Made by a program: the position numbers and the translations under genes. A stretch of DNA of 15,389 nucleotides from an uncultured Clostridia bacterium (GTDB taxonomy: Bacteria; Bacillota; Clostridia; Christensenellales; Aristaeellaceae), in NCBI GenBank assembly GCA_937934775.1, contig CALGYL010000132.1, forward strand, positions 1 to 15,389, written 5' to 3'. Under the pieces are notes generated by a model. The model was not told where the DNA came from and did not search any database. It saw only the letters and a list, made by a program, of their open reading frames with translations. Below are positions 1 through 6,631 of this stretch, in pieces. How positions within the stretch are numbered: position 1 is the first letter of the stretch; each line of letters opens with the position of its first letter.

Positions 1-1192
1 TTCCATCGTAGCCTACCGCCTGCGCGCCCAGTATGCGGCCCGTGCTCTTTTCAAAGATCACCTTGATGGACATGTTGACCGCGCCGGGGTAATAGCCCGC
101 GTGGTTGGCCGAATAGGTGTAGGACTTGTCGTAGTCCAACTTCAGGCGCTTGGCGGTCTTTTCGTTGATGCCCGTGGAGGCGACGGTCAGGTCGAACACC
201 TTGAGGACGGATGAACCCTGCGTGCCTTCGTAGCGGCTGTCAAGCCCCGAAATGTTGTCCGCGGCGATGCGGCCCTGCTTGTTGGCCGGGCCAGCCAGCG
301 GAACATAGCCCTTGTCGCCGGTCACAAAGTCGGTGATCTCAATGGCGTCGCCGACGGCGTAGATGTCGGGGTCAGAGGTTTGCATGTGGTCGTTTACCGC
401 GATTGCGCTGCGGGGATTGAGCGCAAGCCCCGCCTCCTTGGCCAGGCGGCTGTCGGGCCGGACGCCCACCGCCATGATCAGCATGTCGGCCGGGATGTCG
501 CTGTCGCCCACGGTTACGACCAGGCTTTCGCCCGCCTCGCGGATGCGCGCGACCGACTTGCCCAGCATCAGGCGCACGCCCTTCTGCTCCATGTGACGGT
601 GTACGTCCTGCGCCATCTCATAGTCGATCGGCGCGATCACCTGATCCAGCATCTCCACCAGCGTCACCTGAAGCCCCGCCAGGATCAGATTTTCCGCCAT
701 CTCCACGCCGATGAATCCGCCGCCCGCCACGATGGCCGTGCGCGGCTTTTTCTGTTCAATATAGTCCTTGATGCGGTAGGTATCGGGGATGTTCCGGAGG
801 GTGAACACCTTGTCTGACTTCGCGCCTTCGATGGGCGGCACGAAGGGTTCCGCGCCAGGTGACAAAATCAGCTTGTCGTATCCCAGTTCATAGGTCTCGC
901 TGGTGGCATGGTTCAAGACCGAAACGACCTTCCGGGCCGGATCGATTCTGACGGCTTCGCTGAGCGTACGCACGTCCACGTTGAAGCGCGCGTTGAAGCT
1001 CTTGGGCGTCTGAAGCGTCAGCGCGGATTTCTGCTTGATCTCGCCGCCGATGTAGTAGGGCAGGCCGCAGTTGGCGAAGGAGATGTACTCGCCCTTCTCC
1101 AGCATCACGATCTCGGCCTTCTCGTCCAGCCTCCTGAGCCGCGCCGCGGCCGAAGCGCCGCCCGCCACGCCGCCGATGATGACAACCTTCAT
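1..1192 (-). CDS. CoA-disulfide reductase / NADH oxidase-type flavoprotein (partial, C-terminus beyond window)
   Basis: FAD-dependent pyridine nucleotide-disulfide oxidoreductase; 397 residues are visible and the C-terminus lies outside the window. The N-terminus carries the FAD dinucleotide-binding glycines (MKVVIIGGVAGG) and the motif SFANCGLPYY, with Cys42 at the place of the single redox cysteine of CoA-disulfide reductases and related NADH oxidases. A second Rossmann motif (VAGGGFIGVE) should bind NAD(P)H, and a YAVGDA segment closes the FAD site. Members reduce CoA disulfide, polysulfide or oxygen with NAD(P)H. Some carry a C-terminal rhodanese domain, which cannot be judged here. The start at 1192 is preferred over the in-frame ATG at 1198 because AGGAGG (1201-1206) is 8 nt from the former and only 2 nt from the latter. 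It is divergent from a Crp/Fnr-type regulator. The family is certain; the choice between CoA-disulfide reductase and oxidase is not. Confidence 0.88.
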   Translation of the reverse strand, partial: MKVVIIGGVAGGASAAARLRRLDEKAEIVMLEKGEYISFANCGLPYYIGGEIKQKSALTLQTPKSFNARFNVDVRTLSEAVRIDPARKVVSVLNHATSETYELGYDKLILSPGAEPFVPPIEGAKSDKVFTLRNIPDTYRIKDYIEQKKPRTAIVAGGGFIGVEMAENLILAGLQVTLVEMLDQVIAPIDYEMAQDVHRHMEQKGVRLMLGKSVARIREAGESLVVTVGDSDIPADMLIMAVGVRPDSRLAKEAGLALNPRSAIAVNDHMQTSDPDIYAVGDAIEITDFVTGDKGYVPLAGPANKQGRIAADNISGLDSRYEGTQGSSVLKVFDLTVASTGINEKTAKRLKLDYDKSYTYSANHAGYYPGAVNMSIKVIFEKSTGRILGAQAVGYDG

Positions 1193-1200
1193 GGCCATTG

Positions 1201-1206
1201 CCTCCT
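1201..1206 (-). promoter_or_regulatory. Ribosome binding site deciding the flavoprotein start
   Basis: A perfect AGGAGG on the minus strand lies 8 nt before the ATG at 1192 and 2 nt before the upstream in-frame ATG at 1198, so translation should begin at 1192. Confidence 0.8.
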
Positions 1207-1209
1207 AAA

Positions 1210-1238
1210 TAGACTTTTCGATGTCGCCCGTTTATGAT
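1210..1238 (+). promoter_or_regulatory. Predicted promoter of the Crp/Fnr-type regulator
   Basis: TAGACT (1210-1215) and TATGAT (1233-1238) are separated by 17 nt, matching the consensus at 4/6 and 5/6. The predicted start near 1245 leaves a leader of only about 22 nt, still containing the AAAGGGG ribosome binding site. The -10 box abuts the -10 box of the opposing promoter. Confidence 0.5.
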
Positions 1239-1267
1239 ATTATAGTGTTGAAAGGGGATTTTTACAA
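1239..1267 (-). promoter_or_regulatory. Predicted sigma-A-type promoter of the flavoprotein gene
   Basis: The minus strand reads TTGTAA (1267-1262), a 17-nt spacer, then a perfect TATAAT (1244-1239). The predicted start near 1232 gives a leader of about 40 nt. The -35 box overlaps the first base of the divergent regulator's start codon, and the spacer covers that gene's ribosome binding site, so the regulator or its transcription could directly affect this promoter. Confidence 0.65.
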
Positions 1268-1938
1268 TGCCGGAAAGGGATCTATCCGCCGTCTTTCCCC
1301 GCTTCTTGCCATTTTGGAATCAATTGACATCTGCGCAGCGGGAAATGCTGATCGAGGGCACCGCCTGCCACCACTACCCCAAGGGTTCCAACATTCACGG
1401 AGGGTCCAACGACTGCGCCGGCGTCCTTATGGTCCTTTCGGGGGAGCTTCGGGTCTACATGCTGTCCGAGGAGGGGCGCGAGGTCACTCTCTACCGGATG
1501 AATGGCGGCGACGTGTGCGTGATGAGCGCCAGCTGCGCGCTGTCCGCGATCACCTTTGAGGTGCGCATCGATGCCGCGGCCGATTGCGAGCTGTGCGTCA
1601 TCAAGCCATCCGTCTTCGATCAGGTTCAGCGCGAAAACATCTACGTGGAGGCCTTCGCCTACAGGCAGGTCACCGAACGGTTCTCCGACGTGATGTGGGC
1701 GATGCAGCAGATCCTGTTTATGAGCTTTGACAAGCGCCTGGCGGTGTTCCTTCTGGACGAGGTCGCCCGCGGCGGTGATACCGTGCGGATGACGCAGGAG
1801 GAAATCGCGCGCTACCTGGGGGGCGCGCGCGAATCCGTCACGCGGATGCTGAAGTACTTTCAGCAGGAAGGACTGGTTTCGCTGTCCCGGGGCGGTGTCA
1901 CCGTGCTGAACCGGAAGGGCCTAAGGGCGCTGCTTTAA
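1267..1938 (+). CDS. Cysteine-rich Crp/Fnr-family transcriptional regulator
   Basis: A 223-residue DNA-binding regulator of normal length for the Crp/Fnr family. Residues about 20-115 form the cyclic-nucleotide-binding-like beta-roll (GELRVYMLSEEGREVTLYRM, then GDVC). Residues about 125-155 form the long dimer helix. The C-terminus is a winged helix-turn-helix with the family pattern TQEEIARYLGGARESVTRML (176-195). Six cysteines lie in the sensor half (34, 50, 84, 90, 107, 110), including a CxxxxxC pair at 84/90 and a CxxC at 107/110, so redox or metal sensing is possible; this is an inference. The Arg and Ser of the cAMP-binding motif are not evident, arguing against a cAMP sensor. AAAGGGG sits about 9 nt before the ATG. 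Its position opposite a flavin disulfide reductase, with overlapping promoters, suggests that it controls that gene and perhaps itself. Confidence 0.88.
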   Translation: MPERDLSAVFPRFLPFWNQLTSAQREMLIEGTACHHYPKGSNIHGGSNDCAGVLMVLSGELRVYMLSEEGREVTLYRMNGGDVCVMSASCALSAITFEVRIDAAADCELCVIKPSVFDQVQRENIYVEAFAYRQVTERFSDVMWAMQQILFMSFDKRLAVFLLDEVARGGDTVRMTQEEIARYLGGARESVTRMLKYFQQEGLVSLSRGGVTVLNRKGLRALL

Positions 1939-1950
1939 GTGAGCGGACTT

Positions 1951-2259
1951 CTAGTCCAGCATCGCCAGGATCGCGGCCTTGGGCCGCGCGCCGACGGCGG
2001 TTTTGGCCACCTTGCCTTCTTTAAAGACCATCAGGGTGGGGATGCTCATTACACGGAAGGCGTTCGCCAGTTCCGGCTGGGCGTCGATGTCCACCTTGGC
2101 GACTTTGACGTCCTCGTTTTCGGTGGCGATCTGATCCACCAGCGGGGACACCATCCGGCAGGGGCCGCACCAGCTGGCCCAGAAATCGACGAGCACCGGC
2201 TTATCGCTGTTCAAGACTTCCCGCTGGAAGTTTTCCATGGTCAAATTTACAACGGACAT
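1951..2259 (-). CDS. trxA: Thioredoxin
   Basis: A complete 102-residue cytoplasmic thioredoxin, the usual length. It has the active site WCGPC (Cys31, Cys34), the buried Asp25 in VDFWASW and the cis-proline Pro74 in SIPT. It reduces protein disulfides using electrons from thioredoxin reductase, which is not in this window. The ATG at 2259 is preceded by AAAGGAG about 11 nt upstream, a somewhat long spacing. It converges on the Crp/Fnr-type regulator with only a 12-nt gap and no convincing terminator; a 5-bp hairpin (1945-1957) without a T-tract spans the gap. Together with the flavin disulfide reductase on the other side of the regulator, it makes a small thiol-redox neighbourhood. Whether this thioredoxin is the main housekeeping copy cannot be told from the window. 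Confidence 0.95.
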   Translation of the reverse strand: MSVVNLTMENFQREVLNSDKPVLVDFWASWCGPCRMVSPLVDQIATENEDVKVAKVDIDAQPELANAFRVMSIPTLMVFKEGKVAKTAVGARPKAAILAMLD

Positions 2260-2320
2260 TGTGTATCGCGCTCCTTTATTATTTGTGGCTCAAGTATACT
2301 CCGCCCGGACGCCCGCTTCC

Positions 2321-2333
2321 GTGACCAAGTCAC
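2321..2333. promoter_or_regulatory. Short palindrome, possible operator (trxA / HAD hydrolase gap)
   Basis: GTGAC-caa-GTCAC is a perfect 5-3-5 inverted repeat lying between the divergent thioredoxin and HAD genes. A second palindrome, AGTATACT, lies at 2293-2300 and offers a TATACT -10-like box on both strands, but no matching -35 box was found. A regulator site is only a guess. Confidence 0.25.
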
Positions 2334-2357
2334 ATAAGGAAAAAACTGGAGGTTGCC

Positions 2358-3014
2358 ATGCGCTATTCCTGTCTGGTCCTGGACCATGACGACACGCTGG
2401 TCCGCTCTACGCCGGAGATCCACTACCCGTCCTTCGTAGAAACCGTGCGGCTGCTTCGGCCCGAGATGCCGGAGCCAACGCTGGGGGAGTTCATCACCCA
2501 TAACTTCGACCCCGGCTTTTTGCCCATGTGCCGGAACGTCTACCAGTTTACCGACGCGGAGATGGGGATTGAGCAGGAAATCTGGAAGCGCTATACGCAG
2601 CGCGTTCCCGACTGCTACGAGGGTTTTGAGCGGTTTCTGACCCGTTACCGCGCACAGGGCGGAAGGGTGTGCGTGGTATCCCATTCGGAGAAGCGCACCA
2701 TCCTGCGCGACTACCGGGCGCACTTTGGCTTCGAACCGGACATGGTCTTCGGCTGGGAGCTGCCGGAGCTTCAGCGAAAGCCCCACCCGTATCCGCTGGA
2801 CGCGATCATGGGAACGCTGGGTTTTGAACCGAAGGATCTTCTGATGGTGGACGACCTGAAGCTGGGGTTTGACATGGCCCGGAGCCGGAATGTAGACTTC
2901 GCCTGGGCCGGTTGGTCGGACACGGCGTTTGTGACCCGGGACTATATGCTGAAAAACGCGGCGTACCAATTTGGCGCGCCGCGTGAGTTGGAAGCATTTT
3001 TGATGGAAGATTGA
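2358..3014 (+). CDS. HAD-superfamily hydrolase (phosphatase-like)
   Basis: A 218-residue haloacid-dehalogenase-fold hydrolase with all four catalytic motifs. Motif I is LDHDDT, with nucleophile Asp9 and acid/base Asp11. Motif II is Ser108 in VCVVSHS, motif III is Lys141 in RKPHP, and motif IV is Asp165-Asp166 in MVDDLKLG. The helical insert after motif I (about residues 17-85) is the C1-type cap seen in phosphoglycolate phosphatase and beta-phosphoglucomutase relatives. It is therefore probably a soluble Mg-dependent phosphatase for a small phosphorylated metabolite; the substrate cannot be predicted. The start is supported by GGAGG 5 nt before the ATG. It stands alone, divergent from trxA and convergent with the sensor kinase, and ends in a palindrome plus an intrinsic terminator, so it is likely monocistronic. 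Confidence 0.88.
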   Translation: MRYSCLVLDHDDTLVRSTPEIHYPSFVETVRLLRPEMPEPTLGEFITHNFDPGFLPMCRNVYQFTDAEMGIEQEIWKRYTQRVPDCYEGFERFLTRYRAQGGRVCVVSHSEKRTILRDYRAHFGFEPDMVFGWELPELQRKPHPYPLDAIMGTLGFEPKDLLMVDDLKLGFDMARSRNVDFAWAGWSDTAFVTRDYMLKNAAYQFGAPRELEAFLMED

Positions 3015-3081
3015 AAGAGATTGGGCGTGCCATAGAATCCCCGGAAAGACCGGAAAATTTCAGGCGTACGCGTCTGCTTCC

Positions 3082-3126
3082 TTTCAGAGCATCAAAGAAT
3101 CTGCAGGATTCTTTGATGCTCTGAAA
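3082..3126. repeat. Near-perfect 45-nt palindrome (20-bp arms, 5-nt loop)
   Basis: The arms at 3082-3101 and 3107-3126 are exact reverse complements over 20 bp, separated by TGCAG (3102-3106). Adding a single C in the centre would make a perfect 46-bp palindrome. It is clearly more AT-rich than its surroundings and has no T-tract on either side. It sits just upstream of the intrinsic terminator that follows the HAD gene. Confidence 0.9.
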
Positions 3127-3162
3127 TGTCGGCGAAGCATCGCGCGTTCGCCGGCATTTTTT
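3127..3162 (+). terminator. Intrinsic terminator of the HAD hydrolase gene
   Basis: A 10-bp stem (TGTCGGCGAA at 3127-3136 with TTCGCCGGCA at 3147-3156, one U-G wobble) and a 10-nt loop are followed by six T residues (3157-3162). The wobble pairs only in the plus-strand transcript (it is a C-A mismatch on the other strand), and the T-tract is on the plus strand, so it acts mainly on the HAD transcript. Confidence 0.85.
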
Positions 3163-3172
3163 GGTTTTGTTT

Positions 3173-4993
3173 CTACGCTACGGGTTCCTCGGCTGCGTCC
3201 AGCGTGAAGGTGAACGTGGAGCCTTCGCCCAGCTTCGTTTTAACCGAGATTTCGCCGCCCATCAGTTCCACCACGAGCTTTGCGATGGAAAGGCCCAAGC
3301 CCGTGCCGGACGTTCGCATGCGGGACTTGTCCGCTTTGTAGAACCGTTCCCAAATGTAGGGGAGGTCTCCGGGATCGATGCCCGCGCCGGTGTCCCGTAC
3401 GCTGAGCGCCACTTTTTTCCCCGTCCGGTGGGCAGACAGCGTCACCTTGCCGCCCGGAGGCGTAAAGCTGAGCGCGTTGTCCATGAGGATGATCAGCACC
3501 TGCAGGATACGGTCCTCGTTGCCCATTACCAGAAGGCCCTCTTGAGCCTCCACATCCAGTTCCACTTCGCCCTCGGCGGCTCTTCCCTTCAGGCGGCGCT
3601 GGGCGGCCTCCAAAATCCCGGCAGGTTCCATCGGTTCCAGTTCCAGCTTGATTCGGCCTTCCTGCAATCGGCTCAGGTCCAACATCTCGCCGATCAATTT
3701 TTCAAGCCGAAGGGATTCGTCATAGATGACCCGGTAGCACTCCTGCCGCTCCTGCTCGGTTTCGATGTAGCCGTCGAGCAGCGGCTCCGCCATGCCGCGG
3801 ATGCCGGTGAGCGGCGTCCGCAACTCGTGGGAGATATTTGCAATGTAGTCCCTGCGCATCTGCTCCAGGCGTTCGGCTTCGGAAATGTCGCGCAGCAGGC
3901 AAACCGCGCCGATCGTCGCGCCGTCGCCCTCGCTGCGGATGGGGGAGGCGACGGCCTCGATGATTCGGTCCCGTACCTTGAAGCGGCTGACCACCCGCTC
4001 ATCCCCGTCGGTGGCTCGGCGCAGCATATCGGTCAGGTTCTGCCGGATGCTCTGCGATTGAGTCGCCTTGGGCGGCATGGAAAGAAGCGAAAGCGCCGCC
4101 TGATTGTGGTGTACCACCTGACCCTGACGGTCGACGGCGATGATGCCCTCGCCGATGGAAGAGAGCACCTTTTCCAGCTTGCTCTTTTCCTCGTTCAGAT
4201 TGCTGATCACTGTGGCAAGGCGGCCGGAGAGCAGATTCAGCGTCGTGCCCAACTGCCCGATCTCGTCATTCTGCGTGATGCCTACGCGCTCCCCGTAAAA
4301 GCCCTCCGCCATATGCGCCGCCGTCCGGTTGAGCGCGGTCAGGGGGCGGGTGATTCGCCTGCTGAAGACATAGGCAATGCAGGAGGCCATCACGCCTGAG
4401 ATCAGGAAGGCGATGGCCATCAACCGAATCAGACTCTGGCTGGCGACACTGACCTCCCGGAGCGGGCGGCACAGAAGCAATGCGCCCTTGGTGATCCCGT
4501 CGCTGTTTTTAATGGGCGCGCCTGCAAAGACCATTTGATCCTGCATGAAGTCCAGCTTGCGTACGTCGACCGCGGTGTTTCCGTCAAGCAGCGACTTGAG
4601 CAGCTGCTGATCCAGCGAGTCAATCACATCCAGAAGTTGGAAATCCTGGGGTACGCCCTGGTTCATCAGGTCCGGCCGTCGCGAGTCGGGAATCTGGCGC
4701 GCCTGCATCTCACTGTCGATGTAGATGACCTGCGCGTCGGTCAAATTCTGGATTTCACCGATGCGGGGGAGATCCAGCACACGGGAGAAGCCGCCGGGGC
4801 GCTGCGCCATCTTGGTGAGCGTTTCCGCCTTGTTGAGCAGGTCATGCTTGTTGTTTTCGATCAGATAGCCTCGCAAAAGAACATAACTGACGACGCCTGT
4901 CAGCAAAATGATGACAAGCGTCACAGTCAGGTATCCGGTTAGCAGCTTGAAGAAGATGGAGCCGCGACCGGAGCGTTTATGAAGCAATTTCAA
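3173..4993 (-). CDS. Membrane sensor histidine kinase (HAMP-PAS-HisKA-HATPase)
   Basis: A 606-residue two-component sensor. TM1 (about 17-40) and TM2 (about 189-210) bracket an extracytoplasmic sensor domain of about 150 residues. HAMP (211-263), PAS (about 270-370), HisKA with NISHELRTPLT (phosphoacceptor His389) and an HATPase follow. The HATPase has N box MDNALSFTP, G1 DTGAGI, F box WERFYKAD and G2 GTGLGLS. This WalK/PhoR/ResE-like order is typical of Gram-positive envelope, phosphate or respiration sensors; the signal is unknown. The best start is TTG at 4993, overlapping the response regulator gene by 17 nt. No ATG or GTG lies nearby, and GGGGAG is 12 nt upstream, so the exact start is uncertain (a second TTG lies at 4987). 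Translation is probably coupled to the upstream regulator gene and kept low by the TTG start. Confidence 0.93.
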   Translation of the reverse strand: MKLLHKRSGRGSIFFKLLTGYLTVTLVIILLTGVVSYVLLRGYLIENNKHDLLNKAETLTKMAQRPGGFSRVLDLPRIGEIQNLTDAQVIYIDSEMQARQIPDSRRPDLMNQGVPQDFQLLDVIDSLDQQLLKSLLDGNTAVDVRKLDFMQDQMVFAGAPIKNSDGITKGALLLCRPLREVSVASQSLIRLMAIAFLISGVMASCIAYVFSRRITRPLTALNRTAAHMAEGFYGERVGITQNDEIGQLGTTLNLLSGRLATVISNLNEEKSKLEKVLSSIGEGIIAVDRQGQVVHHNQAALSLLSMPPKATQSQSIRQNLTDMLRRATDGDERVVSRFKVRDRIIEAVASPIRSEGDGATIGAVCLLRDISEAERLEQMRRDYIANISHELRTPLTGIRGMAEPLLDGYIETEQERQECYRVIYDESLRLEKLIGEMLDLSRLQEGRIKLELEPMEPAGILEAAQRRLKGRAAEGEVELDVEAQEGLLVMGNEDRILQVLIILMDNALSFTPPGGKVTLSAHRTGKKVALSVRDTGAGIDPGDLPYIWERFYKADKSRMRTSGTGLGLSIAKLVVELMGGEISVKTKLGEGSTFTFTLDAAEEPVA

Positions 4994-5681
4994 AACGGTA
5001 TCCGACTCCCCATACAGTTTTTATATCCCAGGGGTTTCCGGTCTGGCAGAGCTTTGCGCGGATGCGCTTGATGTGGCTGTCCACCGCCCGGGTATCGCCC
5101 AGGAAGTCATAGCCCCAGATGCTCTGTAAAAGGTGCTCGCGGCTGAACACCATGCCGGGATTGGAGGCCAGCGTCCACAGTATTTCGATCTCCTTGGGTG
5201 TGCAGGGAACCACCTGTCCGCCCAGCTTGACAATAAACGCACCCATGTCGATATCGAGGTTCGAGACCACCAGATGCTTGCTCTTTTCCTCCTCCTTCAA
5301 CTCGTACATGCGGCGCAGCACCGCTTTGACGCGGGCCAGCACCTCGCGCGGGCTGAAGGGTTTTGTGATATAGTCGTCCGCGCCCAACTCAAGCCCCAGG
5401 AGCTTGTCAAATTCCTCACCCTTTGCCGTAAGCATGATGATGGGCAGCGTTGAAAACTTGCGTACCTCCCGGCAGACGACCAGACCGTCCATCTTGGGCA
5501 TCATGATGTCCAGCAGCATCATATCGGGCCGTGACTGACGAACCTGCCGGATGGCATCTTCGCCGTCGTAGGCGGAGAGCGTCTGGTAGCCCTCGCGACG
5601 GAAATACGTCGTCAGCGATTGATGCACATGCACATCGTCGTCCGCAATCAAAATGAGGTAGCCGCTACGGGCCTCCTCCAT
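4977..5681 (-). CDS. OmpR/PhoB-family response regulator
   Basis: A 234-residue DNA-binding response regulator, the partner of the overlapping kinase. The receiver domain has the acidic cluster DDD (14-16), phosphoacceptor Asp58 in LLDIMMPKMDG, Thr85 in MLTAKG and Lys107 in ITKPFSP. The C-terminal winged helix (about 135-234) contains the PhoB-type pattern TPKEIEILWTL and RAVDSHIKRIRAKL. Phosphorylated by the kinase, it should bind direct-repeat sites at target promoters. An in-frame GTG at 5690 would extend the protein by three residues, but the GAGGGG ribosome binding site abuts that codon and lies 9 nt before the ATG at 5681, so the ATG is chosen. It is the first gene of the pair and has a structured leader. 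Confidence 0.93.
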   Translation of the reverse strand: MEEARSGYLILIADDDVHVHQSLTTYFRREGYQTLSAYDGEDAIRQVRQSRPDMMLLDIMMPKMDGLVVCREVRKFSTLPIIMLTAKGEEFDKLLGLELGADDYITKPFSPREVLARVKAVLRRMYELKEEEKSKHLVVSNLDIDMGAFIVKLGGQVVPCTPKEIEILWTLASNPGMVFSREHLLQSIWGYDFLGDTRAVDSHIKRIRAKLCQTGNPWDIKTVWGVGYRFEIAS

Positions 5682-5689
5682 GAAAAGCA

Positions 5690-5697
5690 CCCCCTCT
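5690..5697 (-). promoter_or_regulatory. Ribosome binding site deciding the response regulator start
   Basis: AGAGGGGG on the minus strand overlaps the possible GTG start at 5690 and lies 9 nt before the ATG at 5681, which rules in favour of the ATG. Confidence 0.7.
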
Positions 5698-5706
5698 GAA
5701 TTCTGA

Positions 5707-5741
5707 CCACATCGTACCGAAAATCTTCGGCGAAAATGTGG
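5707..5741. repeat. Nested inverted repeat in the response regulator leader
   Basis: The outer arms CCACAT (5707-5712) and ATGTGG (5736-5741) enclose inner arms CCGAA (5717-5721) and TTCGG (5726-5730) with a 4-nt loop. It lies 9 nt upstream of the ribosome binding site of the response regulator. It could be an RNA leader structure or a protein-binding palindrome (autoregulation), but the sequence does not settle which. Confidence 0.45.
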
Positions 5742-5787
5742 CGGACCCGGAAATAAAGATGCGTTTCTTTGTTGATTCGGGGCATTT

Positions 5788-5805
5788 CGCCGTAAAATCC
5801 CGGCG
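5788..5805 (-). repeat. Short hairpin just after the coiled-coil gene
   Basis: CGCCG (5788-5792) and CGGCG (5801-5805) pair around an 8-nt loop directly after the stop codon of the coiled-coil membrane protein gene. No T-tract follows on the minus strand, so it is at best a weak terminator and read-through into the response regulator is possible. Confidence 0.3.
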
Positions 5806-5806
5806 A

Positions 5807-6592
5807 TTATGTGTCCTGAGCACCTTCGGAGGTGGGGGAGGCGGGTTCTTCCGGCGCGGAATAAGCGCTGTTTGCGGCGCTGGATTCGCCGTCCATCAGC
5901 CGGGCCGGGGGCGCTTCATACCAGGGCCGGTTGGAGCGCGCCGCCTCGGCGTGGGCTTCGGCGATGATTTCCGTGGCGCGGTTCAGCGCCTTCTTCAACG
6001 TATCATGGGCCTGATCCAACCGCTGCTGCGATAGGCCGCGCAGATTCTCGGCTTCCTCGTTGGCGTGGCGCATCATCTCGGCGTATTCCACGTCGGCGCG
6101 GCTTCCTACGGTGAAGGCGTAGTCCTTGGCATCCCGGACGATCCGTGAGGCCTCCATCCGCGCGCTGCTTAAAAAGACCGTTTCCTCGCTCTGAAGCCGT
6201 TCCAGTTGCTCGATCCGGGACTTGGCCAGCGCCAGCTGGTTGGAATTTTCCACAAGCTGCAGGTTCTTGGCGCTCTCCAGTCTGGCCAGCGCTTCCTGCT
6301 TCTCCTGCTGGGCTTTGGATACCGTTTCTTCCGCCTTGACGGCTTTTTCCTCCGCCTTGGCGGCCAGGTCCTGTGCGTCCTTCAACTGCCGCTCATGCTC
6401 GTCCAGCGCCATTGCCACTGCGTCACCCGAGTGATTCGCCACCCTGAGGCCAATGGCCAGAAACAGAACCATCAGGATCAGCGCGCCGACCACCAGCAAA
6501 ATTTGCCAGGGTTCGGCCGCCTTCACTACCGACTGCGCGCCCGCGTAAAAATTGATTGCGAACTGTTGTACCGTCTGCCATGCGCTATCCAT
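5807..6592 (-). CDS. Membrane-anchored coiled-coil protein of unknown function
   Basis: 261 residues, not recognised as a named family. A short N-terminal segment (1-30) precedes one strong transmembrane helix (about 31-49, ILLVVGALILMVLFLAIGL). A long Ala/Glu/Lys/Gln-rich segment (about 62-220) with heptad-like spacing is predicted to be coiled coil. The tail is disordered and rich in Pro, Ser, Ala and Glu. The region around 140-215 (regularly spaced Ala and Arg, as in SSARMEASRIVRDAK) superficially resembles the C-terminal coiled coils of DivIVA-like proteins and the F0 b subunit, which is not evidence of homology. The start is supported by AAGGAG 8 nt before the ATG and by an upstream promoter. 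It lies in the same direction as, and 125 nt before, the two-component system, so a cell-envelope role is conceivable but unproven. Confidence 0.8.
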   Translation of the reverse strand: MDSAWQTVQQFAINFYAGAQSVVKAAEPWQILLVVGALILMVLFLAIGLRVANHSGDAVAMALDEHERQLKDAQDLAAKAEEKAVKAEETVSKAQQEKQEALARLESAKNLQLVENSNQLALAKSRIEQLERLQSEETVFLSSARMEASRIVRDAKDYAFTVGSRADVEYAEMMRHANEEAENLRGLSQQRLDQAHDTLKKALNRATEIIAEAHAEAARSNRPWYEAPPARLMDGESSAANSAYSAPEEPASPTSEGAQDT

Positions 6593-6631
6593 TGCGTACG
6601 CTCCTTACTATATTGCACCATTCTTTCCCTG

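Noticed and set aside
1210..1267. Search for an FNR/CRP-type operator (TTGAT-N4-ATCAA or TGTGA-N6-TCACA) in the divergent gap
   Set aside because: No such palindrome was found; the only symmetry is the pair of abutting -10 boxes.
1945..1957. 5-bp hairpin in the regulator/trxA convergent gap considered as a terminator
   Set aside because: The stem is short and there is no T-tract on either strand.
2247..2969. 240-codon open frame on the minus strand opposite the HAD hydrolase
   Set aside because: It is antisense to a gene with all four catalytic motifs and overlaps the trxA start; its sequence is Arg/His-rich and not domain-like.
3161..4399. 412-codon open frame on the plus strand, opposite the sensor kinase
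   Set aside because: It starts in the terminator region and shadows conserved kinase motifs on the other strand; its composition is not protein-like.
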